A stretch of DNA of 37,866 bases from IMG/VR virus record IMGVR_UViG_3300009104_000051, positions 1 to 37,866 of that record. One strand, given 5' to 3'. Positions 1 to 6,257 of the stretch are shown here, piece after piece. Made by a program: the position numbers and the translations under genes. Source of the DNA: a virus. The stretch's first letter is position 1, and each line of letters starts with the position of its first letter. The notes beneath the pieces were generated by a model. It saw only the letters and a program-made list of their open reading frames with translations. It did not search any database and was not told the DNA's origin.

Positions 1-1
1 A

Positions 2-58
2 CGATGGGTCAAGAAGAATGAGATTGTTCCCAAAGAAGAATCTTCTAAGGAATCATAA
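2..58 (+). CDS. 3' end of an unidentified upstream gene (partial)
   Basis: An open frame enters from the left edge and ends at TAA 56-58. Its last 18 residues are charged and Lys/Glu/Ser-rich, a soluble tail. The TAA shares its final A with the ATG of the next gene, the tight junction seen throughout this region, which supports a real coding end. Nothing visible identifies the protein. Confidence 0.55.
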   Translation, partial: RWVKKNEIVPKEESSKES

Positions 59-276
59 TGTTAGACGGAACTAATCATTCAGTATTTCGTAAGTTACCCA
101 CAAAGTATTGGAGTACGGATCATGGAAGTGGAGACTACTACGACCGAGATTATCCAGAATGGAAGTATTCATGTGAGGCTGGAGAATATACTACTGACAG
201 CCTAATCAAATTAGTCTATGCAATTTTTATGCATAGGTTTTGTCATTTATTACAAGGCGAGGGGTTTAGAGATTGA
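58..276 (+). CDS. small hypothetical protein (72 aa)
   Basis: I do not recognise this protein. The N-terminal two thirds is polar and rich in Tyr, Asp and Gly. Residues about 50-64 form a short hydrophobic helix (LIKLVYAIF and onward) that is amphipathic rather than a clear membrane span. A good Shine-Dalgarno (AAGGA, 47-51) sits seven bases before the ATG. The start overlaps the preceding stop by one base, and its own TGA overlaps a TTG start for the next tiny gene. Function unknown; the call as a gene rests on the ribosome binding site and the packing of neighbours. Confidence 0.6.
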   Translation: MLDGTNHSVFRKLPTKYWSTDHGSGDYYDRDYPEWKYSCEAGEYTTDSLIKLVYAIFMHRFCHLLQGEGFRD

Positions 277-371
277 GTACAGCAGATTACATCGCAGCAG
301 TCGTTCTGGGTATCGTATACATCGGTGTCTGGTGGCTATCCGTATCGGTGATTATAGGGAAATGGTTTTAG
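273..371 (+). CDS. tiny predicted single-pass membrane protein (32 aa, TTG start)
   Basis: Reading from TTG 273 gives 32 residues with a short polar N-terminus (STADY) and then one long hydrophobic segment at residues about 7-29 containing VVLGIVYIGVWWL. It ends in a basic IIGKWF tail. The TTG overlaps the previous stop as TTGA, parallel to the ATGA junctions used downstream, and a purine-rich GAGGGG lies about ten bases upstream. The last base of its TAG stop is also the first base of the tRNA-Asp gene. A small phage membrane peptide is the best reading. The TTG start and short length keep confidence moderate. Confidence 0.5.
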   Translation: MSTADYIAAVVLGIVYIGVWWLSVSVIIGKWF

Positions 372-447
372 GAGTGTTAGTTCAGTTGGTTAGAATACTT
401 GCCTGTCACGCAAGGGGTCGTGGGTTCGAGTCCCATACACTCCGCCA
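371..447 (+). tRNA. tRNA-Asp (anticodon GTC), CCA encoded
   Basis: A full cloverleaf can be drawn. The acceptor stem is GGAGTGT (371-377) with ACACTCC (437-443). The anticodon stem is CTTGC (398-402) with GCAAG (410-414), around a seven-base loop with GTC at 405-407. The T-stem is GTGGG with CCCAT (one G-U pair) around TTCGAGT. The discriminator is G444, the usual identity base for tRNA-Asp, and CCA is encoded at 445-447. Phage tRNAs of this kind supplement host decoding. No intron or broken pair is visible. Confidence 0.96.
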
Positions 448-486
448 CCCTACCCCCCAAAACTGGGCACAACGAGATTAACATTC

Positions 487-642
487 ATGGGTATACAGGA
501 AGACAAGTTACGTTTTCAGAACAAACGTCTGAAGGATCAGGAAAAGAGCTTGACAGAACAACAGCAACAAATTCGGAAACAGGAGAAGGAAATTGAAGAA
601 TGGATTCGACAACAACAAGACCCTTCTCATAATCAGGAGTAA
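487..642 (+). CDS. small Gln/Glu/Lys-rich coiled-coil protein (51 aa)
   Basis: From ATG 487 the frame gives 51 residues, almost all predicted helix, with heptad-like spacing of Leu, Phe and Ile through a very Gln-, Lys- and Glu-rich stretch (LTEQQQQIRKQEKEIEEWI). It ends in a polar tail. There is no hydrophobic segment, so it is probably cytoplasmic or virion-internal and may self-associate. The ribosome binding site is weak (GAG near 474). The AGGAG serving the next gene lies inside its last codons, suggesting coupled translation. Function unknown. Confidence 0.6.
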   Translation: MGIQEDKLRFQNKRLKDQEKSLTEQQQQIRKQEKEIEEWIRQQQDPSHNQE

Positions 643-648
643 TACAAT

Positions 649-861
649 ATGCAAGTACTAAAATTTTTAAAATGGCTATTCAATGTGAGTCAATGGGATA
701 ACTTTACGAAACGTGTCAGCGTATACATGATCATTGGTATAGGTGGATTGTTCTTTATGGAGAACAGTGTACTCTTTATGCTGATTGCGACATTGATTGA
801 TTTAGTATGCCAGTTGATAAAAAACAAGTGGGAAGAATTTGAAAAGGAGTTTAACCTATGA
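649..861 (+). CDS. small predicted membrane protein (70 aa)
   Basis: A basic, aromatic N-terminal helix (residues 1-22) is followed by hydrophobic residues about 24-58 (VYMIIGIGGLFF, then SVLFMLIATLIDLVC), enough for one long or two short membrane spans. A charged Lys/Glu tail follows. AGGAG at 635-639 is well placed for ATG 649. Its TGA overlaps the next start as ATGA. Size and topology are compatible with a holin-like or membrane accessory role, but no sequence motif supports a specific function. Confidence 0.65.
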   Translation: MQVLKFLKWLFNVSQWDNFTKRVSVYMIIGIGGLFFMENSVLFMLIATLIDLVCQLIKNKWEEFEKEFNL

Positions 862-1025
862 ACATACGTCCGAAGACTGAACAGGAAAGGATTGTAGAGA
901 TTCTCATGAAACTATCAGAGGAAGATCGAAAAGAACTCTTGGGATACATGGGTGAGGAAAAGGATTTTCTTTTTCTTATGAAAGAATATGATCCCTATTG
1001 GCCCACACAGGGTTGTGAAGCATGA
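858..1025 (+). CDS. small hypothetical protein (55 aa)
   Basis: A 55-residue acidic, helical protein without membrane segments. Charged residues alternate with Ile, Leu and Met (residues about 8-41), and it ends in a Pro/Tyr/Trp-containing tail. Its ATG overlaps the previous TGA, and its own TGA overlaps the next ATG; both junctions are four-base ATGA overlaps, typical of translational coupling. GGAG at 845-850 can serve as ribosome binding site. No family recognised. Confidence 0.6.
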   Translation: MNIRPKTEQERIVEILMKLSEEDRKELLGYMGEEKDFLFLMKEYDPYWPTQGCEA

Positions 1026-1351
1026 TACCAAAGTTTACTACTTTGAATGATTTCTTTTCGGGTTCTTTTACGCTCAGCAACGTGCAGAGTGTAAACACCA
1101 AAAACCTGATGGAGAAGAAACCTAAGTACTTACTGATAATGGATCTGGATGATAAAGATGCTGAAGCGAGGGCGGCTAGAGAAAAATGCGTTTACCTTCA
1201 GAGTGAAATTGACGTTCTACGAAAGTGGGGTTTCAGCCGCGAAATACCCTCTGAGTTGGAAAAGAAATTATCTGAGGCTAGATCCGAATGGTTAATTATA
1301 AAGGAAGAAGTAAAACAACTGGAACTGGAGGTCGAGAATTATGAAGACTGA
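1022..1351 (+). CDS. hypothetical coiled-coil protein (109 aa)
   Basis: The first 40 residues are Ser/Thr/Phe-rich. From about residue 43 the chain is an acidic/basic amphipathic helix (DLDDKDAEARAAREK, then SELEKKLSEARSEW, then EEVKQLELEVE), broken by a GFSREIP turn, so a two-helix coiled-coil hairpin is likely. It starts in an ATGA overlap with the preceding gene. The next gene's strong GGAGGT ribosome binding site and ATG lie inside its 3' end (11-base overlap). No catalytic motif is visible and the function is unknown. Confidence 0.65.
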   Translation: MIPKFTTLNDFFSGSFTLSNVQSVNTKNLMEKKPKYLLIMDLDDKDAEARAAREKCVYLQSEIDVLRKWGFSREIPSELEKKLSEARSEWLIIKEEVKQLELEVENYED

Positions 1352-1589
1352 TGAACTACCCGAAGAACTGGAAGAACTGAAACTGCGATTACAATTGGAA
1401 CTGGACGGAGTGTTGAACGGTGGAACAAACTACTCTTTTCAACCCAGTCTGATCGGAACCATTATAAAAGAATGGTATGCAGAATACGCAGACGATTACG
1501 AAAAGGCAATCATGAGTGTGGACTCTCATGCACCGTCCATCAATGTCAAGACTGACCCGACATTCTGGGCACTACAAAACATTTCATGA
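1341..1589 (+). CDS. small hypothetical acidic protein (82 aa)
   Basis: The N-terminal helix (residues 4-25, LPEELEELKLRLQLELDGV) is amphipathic and acidic. A second helical part contains WYAEYADDYEKAI, and the C-terminus is a polar tail with DPTFWAL. GGAGGT at 1327-1332 is one of the strongest ribosome binding sites in the window, eight bases before the ATG. The TGA overlaps the next ATG as ATGA. No family is recognised and there is no membrane segment. Confidence 0.65.
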   Translation: MKTDELPEELEELKLRLQLELDGVLNGGTNYSFQPSLIGTIIKEWYAEYADDYEKAIMSVDSHAPSINVKTDPTFWALQNIS

Positions 1590-1693
1590 GAAGGTATCTT
1601 CGCAAGTATCTGGATCTAATTCATTTCGTATTGATCGTATACTTGTTAAGCTCTCTCTTTTTTATATTACTATATTGGTTATCAAAATTATGA
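1586..1693 (+). CDS. tiny predicted membrane protein (35 aa)
   Basis: The frame opens with a strongly basic N-terminus (MRRYLRKY) and continues with an almost uninterrupted hydrophobic span, residues about 11-33 (LIHFVLIVYLLSSLFFILLYW). By the positive-inside rule the N-terminus should face the cytoplasm. Start and stop are both four-base ATGA overlaps with its neighbours. A longer frame starting at 1516 overlaps it in another register but is an artefact of extending the next gene upstream. Function unknown; small lysis-associated or membrane-remodelling peptides are a possible analogy only. Confidence 0.6.
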   Translation: MRRYLRKYLDLIHFVLIVYLLSSLFFILLYWLSKL

Positions 1694-1899
1694 AAGTATA
1701 TCCATCAGAAGCGACACCCCCTAAAAACTGGGCGACATTCAAAAAGAAACCCCTGTCTTTTATTAAATCAATTATTTTGGGATTGTGGTTCATCGTTGGG
1801 TTTTCGATCATTACCATCGCGTTGCTGATTGCGATTGCTTTGGTAGGTATATCATTATTTGAATTGACTACGGTATTGTTTTATGAGTGGACACACTAG
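1690..1899 (+). CDS. small predicted membrane protein (69 aa) with PPKNWA motif
   Basis: The polar N-terminus carries TPPKNWATFKKKP (residues 9-21). It is followed by a very long hydrophobic stretch, residues about 24-60, containing IIALLIAIALVGI-like runs, probably two membrane passes. I chose ATG 1690 because it forms an ATGA overlap with the preceding membrane peptide. The in-frame ATG at 1516 would bury two other genes. A short NWA-containing fragment with similar DNA occurs just after the tRNA at 452-469. Function unknown. Confidence 0.6.
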   Translation: MKVYPSEATPPKNWATFKKKPLSFIKSIILGLWFIVGFSIITIALLIAIALVGISLFELTTVLFYEWTH

Positions 1900-2458
1900 A
1901 GAGTGGGATCGATTTAACGAAAAATCTCCGATACGAAAAGAAACACTGACATCAAATATGGAAGTGTTGAACGCACATCTGATCAACGACATTGAGGATG
2001 CTGGTCAGGGTGCGTTGTCGGCTGCAAAGTGTTTTCGTACTCACTGGAAGATGCACGAACAGTATGAGTCGTTTCGATTACTGAACAATGCGGTATTGGA
2101 CATGGCAAAACAGTTACCCCTTGCAAGTCGTACTGACGAGAAAGGTAATCCCGAAGAAGTACCTTTAAAGGTATTGGAGTCTTGGGGATTGGTTTATCGT
2201 AAGGGAGAATCCACCGATGCACATACTCACTGGCCCGCGTTGTGGTCTTACTGTTATTGTGTGAGTGCGTGTGAGGATTGTGTACCTATAACCTTTCCTC
2301 ACATGGATACCTATTGGGGAGGACTCAATGACAATGAGGTATCGCATAAGACAGGGCAAATACTTTTATGGCCTGCATGGATTACCCATCAGGTTTATGA
2401 ACATGAATGTGACCATGATCGTATTGTGGTTGCTGGAAATATCTATACGGACTTTTAA
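1883..2458 (+). CDS. 2-oxoglutarate/Fe(II)-dependent oxygenase (copy 1)
   Basis: This 191-residue protein matches the small phage 2OG-Fe(II) oxygenase pattern (2OG-FeII_Oxy_5-like). It has an HTHW motif (His114 and His116), the core strand WSYCYCV, a late GQILLWPAWITH (His169) and Arg180 in DRIVVAGN, which should bind 2-oxoglutarate. Such enzymes couple decarboxylation of 2-oxoglutarate to hydroxylation of a target; the substrate here is unknown. Where classic enzymes have HxD, both copies here have HxH, as I recall for this subfamily. It overlaps the preceding membrane gene by 17 bases, and a second homologue lies 77 bases downstream. Related genes are common in marine T4-like phages. Confidence 0.8.
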   Translation: MSGHTREWDRFNEKSPIRKETLTSNMEVLNAHLINDIEDAGQGALSAAKCFRTHWKMHEQYESFRLLNNAVLDMAKQLPLASRTDEKGNPEEVPLKVLESWGLVYRKGESTDAHTHWPALWSYCYCVSACEDCVPITFPHMDTYWGGLNDNEVSHKTGQILLWPAWITHQVYEHECDHDRIVVAGNIYTDF

Positions 2459-2459
2459 T

Positions 2460-2543
2460 ATGTTTACTGGAGATCCCATACTATATAATATGTTAGGTTT
2501 CATTGTCGGAGCCATTATTGTGATATACTATATTCATGAGTAA
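2460..2543 (+). CDS. tiny predicted membrane peptide (27 aa) between the two oxygenases
   Basis: From ATG 2460 the frame gives 27 residues. A short N-terminus (FTGDPILYN) is followed by one hydrophobic segment, residues about 11-25 (MLGFIVGAIIVIYYI), and an HE tail. It starts one base after the first oxygenase's stop. It ends inside the start of the second oxygenase in an eight-base ATGAGTAA overlap, so it exactly fills the gap. GGA near 2448 is a weak ribosome binding site. It is too short to be certain; the fit to the gap and the hydrophobicity are the support. Confidence 0.45.
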   Translation: MFTGDPILYNMLGFIVGAIIVIYYIHE

Positions 2544-3177
2544 AAGAAAATGTACAGTCGAATCGATTGACTATGATGTTGACTTTCCTATGACGGTATC
2601 TGCAACGGTACGATGTCCGATTGAATTGAGGAAATTGAATCTCAATGCACAAACTCGTTCCTCTTTGATTGAACTTATACTCGAACATGGTGATGAACAG
2701 AATCACTCTTCTAACGTCAAAGCAGACATGACTGATTGGTTTATGCACACTAGGTATAAAGAGTTTAAAGAACTTTCAATCTTTACAGAAGCACTTTCAA
2801 AAAAAATATCCAAAGATAATATTGACGTAATGACTTTTGATTGCTGGGGTGCAGTCTATCGTAAGGGTGAGGAAACAATCAAACATACTCATTGGGGAAA
2901 CCTATGGAGTTGGTGTTACTACCTAAAAGTTCCATCTGATTCACCGCCATTTCGATTTGAAGATATTGGTGAAGGTAAGACAGCCTCTTTTGATATCTAT
3001 CCACAAGAAGATGACCTTTTAATGTTTCCCTCTTGGATATCACACTCTGTTCCTGTGTCACAATCTGACGAGGAACGAATCATGGTTGCTGGTAATATCC
3101 AACTTAATAATAAACCCAAATCACAAGACATAGATTACGATTCAATCATGCAGACTATGGTGGAGAAATATATCTGA
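2536..3177 (+). CDS. 2-oxoglutarate/Fe(II)-dependent oxygenase (copy 2)
   Basis: A 213-residue paralogue of the oxygenase just upstream, with the same motif series: CWGAVYRKGEE, HTHW (His117, His119), WSWCYYL, DDLLMFPSWISH (His170) and ERIMVAGNI (Arg181). The N-terminal about 95 residues differ from copy 1 and may set substrate choice. A charged tail of about 20 residues follows the core. The start overlaps the preceding peptide and has no good ribosome binding site, so translation is probably coupled. It is the last gene before the late promoter of the structural region. Substrate unknown. Confidence 0.8.
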   Translation: MSKRKCTVESIDYDVDFPMTVSATVRCPIELRKLNLNAQTRSSLIELILEHGDEQNHSSNVKADMTDWFMHTRYKEFKELSIFTEALSKKISKDNIDVMTFDCWGAVYRKGEETIKHTHWGNLWSWCYYLKVPSDSPPFRFEDIGEGKTASFDIYPQEDDLLMFPSWISHSVPVSQSDEERIMVAGNIQLNNKPKSQDIDYDSIMQTMVEKYI

Positions 3178-3180
3178 CCT

Positions 3181-3208
3181 TTCCTTATAAATATAGTATT
3201 ATAAGGAG
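3181..3208 (+). promoter_or_regulatory. RBS-sequestering hairpin overlapping the late promoter
   Basis: TTCCTTATAA (3181-3190) can pair with TTATAAGGAG (3199-3208): nine Watson-Crick pairs plus one U-G, around an eight-base loop. The 3' arm contains the whole Shine-Dalgarno AAGGAG (3203-3208) of the gp5-like gene, and the 5' arm and loop contain the late promoter. Read-through RNA from upstream would fold and hide the ribosome binding site, while RNA started at the late promoter would lack the 5' arm. This matches the logic known for T4 genes e and soc; here it is inferred from sequence. Confidence 0.65.
3186..3193 (+). promoter_or_regulatory. T4-type late promoter (TATAAATA) upstream of the gp5-like gene
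   Basis: An exact copy of the T4 late promoter -10 box lies in the 36-base gap before the hub gene, 20 bases from its ATG. By T4 rules (gp55 sigma, gp33, gp45 clamp) transcription should start about 6-7 bases downstream, near 3199-3200. Exact copies also precede gp25, gp8 and the first gene of the fibre array. Confidence 0.85.
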
Positions 3209-3213
3209 CCCGC

Positions 3214-4746
3214 ATGGCAGAAGAACAATATTTTATGGGACTAGATGGTTTCATCTGGTTCGTTGGTGTCGTAGAGAATCGTAATGACCCTGCTGAACTT
3301 GGTCGAGTCCAAGTTCGTTGTCTAGGATATCATACCGAAGATTTAACTTCCATACCTACCGCAGACTTGCCGTGGGCCCATGTCATGCATCCTGTTACCG
3401 ATCCTGCTGTACAGGGTTTGGGTAACACCCCCTCTTTTCTGGTTGAAGGTACTTGGGTAATCGGTTTCTTTCGTGACGCAAGAGAGAAACAACAGCCCGT
3501 AGTCATGGGTACATTACCTGGCTACCCACAAACAGAACCCAACACCGCAAAGGGATTTAATGATCCCACAGGAACTTACCCCAATAAGAATCGTGAATTT
3601 TCTGGACACTCACTGGACGAGAGTGATGTGAGTCGATTAGCAAGAGGAAAAGAATCCGAGAATCATGATGCACTTAAACTACGAAGGGCGATGCGACAAA
3701 CGGATGTTCCAATTGCAGTCGCACCTTACAATTCACTTACAGACAACACACAAGAAGAACCCCCAGAGGATTCCAGAGGTTTCTTTAGTGAACCCCATCC
3801 GAAAGGTATAGAGTCTGATGCAAATCCCTATACGTCCTCTGCGTATCCTTACAATCATGTACATGAAAGTGAATCAGGTCATATCCATGAAATAGATGAC
3901 TCGCCTGGCAGTGAGCGATTACTGCGTCAACATTCTGCTGGTACGTTTGAGGAAATTCATCCAGACGGAAGTAGAGTTGTCAAGGTTGTCTTTGATGATT
4001 ATAAATTTGTAGCTGGAGAATCTAACGCATACATTGAGGGCGGTGTGAATCTGACTGTCAATGGAGATGTCAATCATCTTGTAAAGGGTAATTATAACCT
4101 AGAGGTTGAAAAAGATTTTTCAGTAAAGGTTGGTCGCAATCAAAGAGTCAAGGTTGGTGGTCTTGGTGCTGGAAACTTATATGAAGAAGTTGTCGGAAAC
4201 AGATCAGTCAATATCCATAGAACACTCAAACAAGTGATTGGGGTAGACTCTGATACAATTATCGGTGGAGATGAATCAAGACAACATGGGGGCAAGTTCA
4301 AAGTGTCTGCGTTGCGAGGAGTCAATATAGACTCTGGACTTAAATCAATAATCTTGACTGCTGAAAGAGAGATTGCACTTGAAACTGGTTCATTTGGTTC
4401 AATAGATATTAAAGCAGGAACAACCGCAAGTATGGCTGGTGTTGCAGCAACTCAATTAGGTGGACTTGCGATTGCTGTAGGAGATATTACTACTACCACT
4501 ATTAGTCTATCATCTAATTTATCTGTTGGTCTTACCTCGCCTACCTTTAATATCGGTGTCTCTGCAATTACTGCTGCACAAGCAGTTCTTGCTTCCGATA
4601 TTAGAGCTGCAATTCCCTGTGTAATAAATCATACTGGAGTCAACAATACTGTTGGTGCAGTTAATGTGGTGGGCCCACTATCGTCATCTATTTCTGTAGC
4701 AGCACCAGCTGGTTTATTTATTTTTCACACAGGAGCACCACATTGA
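3214..4746 (+). CDS. 5: baseplate hub protein, gp5-like, without a lysozyme domain
   Basis: The N-terminal part (residues about 8-110) is an OB fold of the gp5/VgrG type: VGVVENRNDPAELGRVQVR, DLPWAHVMHP, EGTWVIGFF and QQPVVMGTLPGYP. After a hydrophilic linker comes SGHIHEIDD, the GTFEEIHPDGS segment and a series of short repeats (VNLTVNGDVNHLVKGNYNLEV) expected to form the trimeric beta-helix needle. T4 gp5 is 575 residues with a lysozyme domain between these parts; I see no such domain in these 510 residues. AAGGAG sits six bases before the ATG. It should form the central tail needle that pierces the outer membrane. Confidence 0.88.
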   Translation: MAEEQYFMGLDGFIWFVGVVENRNDPAELGRVQVRCLGYHTEDLTSIPTADLPWAHVMHPVTDPAVQGLGNTPSFLVEGTWVIGFFRDAREKQQPVVMGTLPGYPQTEPNTAKGFNDPTGTYPNKNREFSGHSLDESDVSRLARGKESENHDALKLRRAMRQTDVPIAVAPYNSLTDNTQEEPPEDSRGFFSEPHPKGIESDANPYTSSAYPYNHVHESESGHIHEIDDSPGSERLLRQHSAGTFEEIHPDGSRVVKVVFDDYKFVAGESNAYIEGGVNLTVNGDVNHLVKGNYNLEVEKDFSVKVGRNQRVKVGGLGAGNLYEEVVGNRSVNIHRTLKQVIGVDSDTIIGGDESRQHGGKFKVSALRGVNIDSGLKSIILTAEREIALETGSFGSIDIKAGTTASMAGVAATQLGGLAIAVGDITTTTISLSSNLSVGLTSPTFNIGVSAITAAQAVLASDIRAAIPCVINHTGVNNTVGAVNVVGPLSSSISVAAPAGLFIFHTGAPH

Positions 4747-4765
4747 TTATAGAGGAATATAAATT

Positions 4766-6247
4766 ATGGCATTAAAAAACGAACCGAGAGCATTATTTGG
4801 TGAAGACATTCTCATATTAAATGGGACAGATAGTTCATCCACTGATGCTGGAGAAGCAATAGTATTTGATGATAGTGCGAATACCTCTACTTTGGTATTA
4901 GATGGAACTGATTCTATTTCTTCAAATGTTAGTGAGGATATTATTCTAGACGGAACAGACAGTTCATCTACAGACGCAGGCGATAGGATTGTATTGGAGG
5001 ACGCAACAGTTGCTGCAGACTTAGATGTTGCAATTCTTGAGTTTCCTTTTGAACAATCTGCACAGGGCGGTTTCATAGTTTTAGAACAAAGTGATGCGAG
5101 TGAGGATGATCTTTCTCTTAACAAACTCAAAGGAAATACTGTTGGTGAAGGTGTTGTCATAGAAGAAGGATTGGTAAGTGGAATTGATAATAAGATTATT
5201 AATGGTAACTTTGCGGCTAATCAGAGAGCTGCATTGTTTACCGCTTCATATACAGACGGCACTCCAATAACAAATTCTGATGACACATATCTTTTTGATC
5301 GATGGAAACTTCTAAGTGATGGTAATAATATTGTAGACGTTCATTCATACGGTAGGACTATGGGTAGTAGAGACTTTGGTGGAAACTCGGGCCCAGCTTG
5401 GATGCCAACAGAAACAAGTTTTGCGATGGCGATGGACGTTGAAACTGCAAACACAAAATTTGGACAAGCACAGTTTATAGAGTCCATGAATTGCAATGAT
5501 TTACGAGGACGAGTTTGCACACTGTCTTGGAAAGCAAGAGTAAGAAATTCACAAACATCTACCTCAATCAAAGCAGCTGTCATCGGTTGGTTCGGAACTT
5601 CTGATACAATAACGAGTGATATAATTTCTGCTTGGAATGACGAGGGAACCGATCCAACATTAGTCACAAATGCAGAGTATTTGAATGAACCGTTTAACAT
5701 ACTACTTAATGGTACAATGCAAACTTATACAATTAATGTGTCCATTCCTACTGGTATTAAAAATGTAATTGTTTTTATCTGGAATGATATGTCCAATGGT
5801 GATGTTGGAACAACTGTTGGAGATTATATTTTTTTAAGTGATGTGCAACTGGAACGAGGTGAATTTAATAATCCAAGATTTCAAAATGAAACTTATGATA
5901 AGACACTCAGAAAATGTCAAAGATACTATTGGCAATCAGGAAGGAGTGTTGCTAATTATACGGTTGTTGCTTCTGGAGTAATTAATAGTGCAACGCTCGC
6001 ATGGTTTCAAATACCTTATTTGCAGACTATGAGAGCTGGTGGAACGGTATCAAAAAATGGAACTGTTTATGTATTTGATGGTGGTGTGTCAAAAGCAATT
6101 TCTGATATAGATGGAGCACTTTATGCTAATCCAGATTCACATTGGTTTAGGACAACACACGCCACTGGCACTACGCAAGGTAGGGGCGCACAAATATATA
6201 CTAATACCTCTACCGCAGATTGGGTTGCGGTAGATTGTGAACTGTGA
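4766..6247 (+). CDS. tail fibre protein: GTDSSSTDAG repeats plus C-terminal jelly-roll domain
   Basis: The 493-residue chain starts with three copies of the LDGTDSSSTDAGD repeat (residues about 18-35, 45-61 and 61-78). A VLE-rich linker follows, then a fibre-tip domain from about residue 140 (NGNFAANQR, then YLFDRWKL) to about 375 (SDVQLERGEF, then CQRYYW). This pattern is common at the ends of marine phage fibres and is probably a carbohydrate-binding-like jelly roll. The C-terminal 110 residues are a further beta-rich tip. GAGG at 4752-4755 is the likely ribosome binding site. The small gene that follows has a paralogue after the other jelly-roll fibre in this window. Confidence 0.78.
   Translation: MALKNEPRALFGEDILILNGTDSSSTDAGEAIVFDDSANTSTLVLDGTDSISSNVSEDIILDGTDSSSTDAGDRIVLEDATVAADLDVAILEFPFEQSAQGGFIVLEQSDASEDDLSLNKLKGNTVGEGVVIEEGLVSGIDNKIINGNFAANQRAALFTASYTDGTPITNSDDTYLFDRWKLLSDGNNIVDVHSYGRTMGSRDFGGNSGPAWMPTETSFAMAMDVETANTKFGQAQFIESMNCNDLRGRVCTLSWKARVRNSQTSTSIKAAVIGWFGTSDTITSDIISAWNDEGTDPTLVTNAEYLNEPFNILLNGTMQTYTINVSIPTGIKNVIVFIWNDMSNGDVGTTVGDYIFLSDVQLERGEFNNPRFQNETYDKTLRKCQRYYWQSGRSVANYTVVASGVINSATLAWFQIPYLQTMRAGGTVSKNGTVYVFDGGVSKAISDIDGALYANPDSHWFRTTHATGTTQGRGAQIYTNTSTADWVAVDCEL
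4817..4999 (+). repeat. GTDSSSTDAG repeats, cluster 1 (three copies)
   Basis: Three in-frame copies of an approximately 54-base unit start at 4817, 4898 and 4946. The first and third read LNGTDSSSTDAG and LDGTDSSSTDAGDRIVLE; the middle one is degenerate (LDGTDSISSNVSEDIIL). They are the same family as copies in the gp7-position protein, gp14 and the adhesins. Confidence 0.9.
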
Positions 6248-6257
6248 GGATATAATT

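Noticed and set aside
58-80. LDGTN at the start of the 58-276 gene as a further GTDSSS repeat
   Set aside because: Only the first few residues agree and the rest of the unit is absent, so the match is probably chance.
371-470. tRNA-Asp 3' end as a phage integration attachment site
   Set aside because: No integrase is visible and no second copy of the tRNA 3' end was noticed in the window. T4-like phages of this type are usually lytic.
218-596. Two + strand open frames (218-481 and 399-596)
   Set aside because: Both run through the tRNA-Asp gene. The first is a shadow of the 273 peptide and the tRNA, the second of the 51-residue coiled-coil gene at 487, which has better codon sense and packing.
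1516-1689. Upstream extension of the 1690 membrane gene to ATG 1516
   Set aside because: The extension lies over the 3' end of the 1341 gene and all of the 1586 membrane peptide in another frame. ATG 1690 gives the ATGA overlap typical of this region.
4758-4765. TATAAATT before the 4766 fibre as a late promoter
   Set aside because: It differs from the exact motif and abuts the ATG, leaving no room for a leader or ribosome binding site on the transcript.
4747-5160. Long minus-strand frames opposite repeat-rich genes (for example 4747-5160, 11762-12106, 13898-14287, 24597-25007)
   Set aside because: They mirror Ser/Thr/Asp-rich coding sequence, have Ser/Pro-rich nonsense composition and no ribosome binding site. 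All confident genes are on the + strand.
6237-6257. ATG 6237 as the start of the 6258 gene
   Set aside because: It lies inside the fibre gene's last codons and lacks a ribosome binding site, whereas GAGGA is well placed for ATG 6258.
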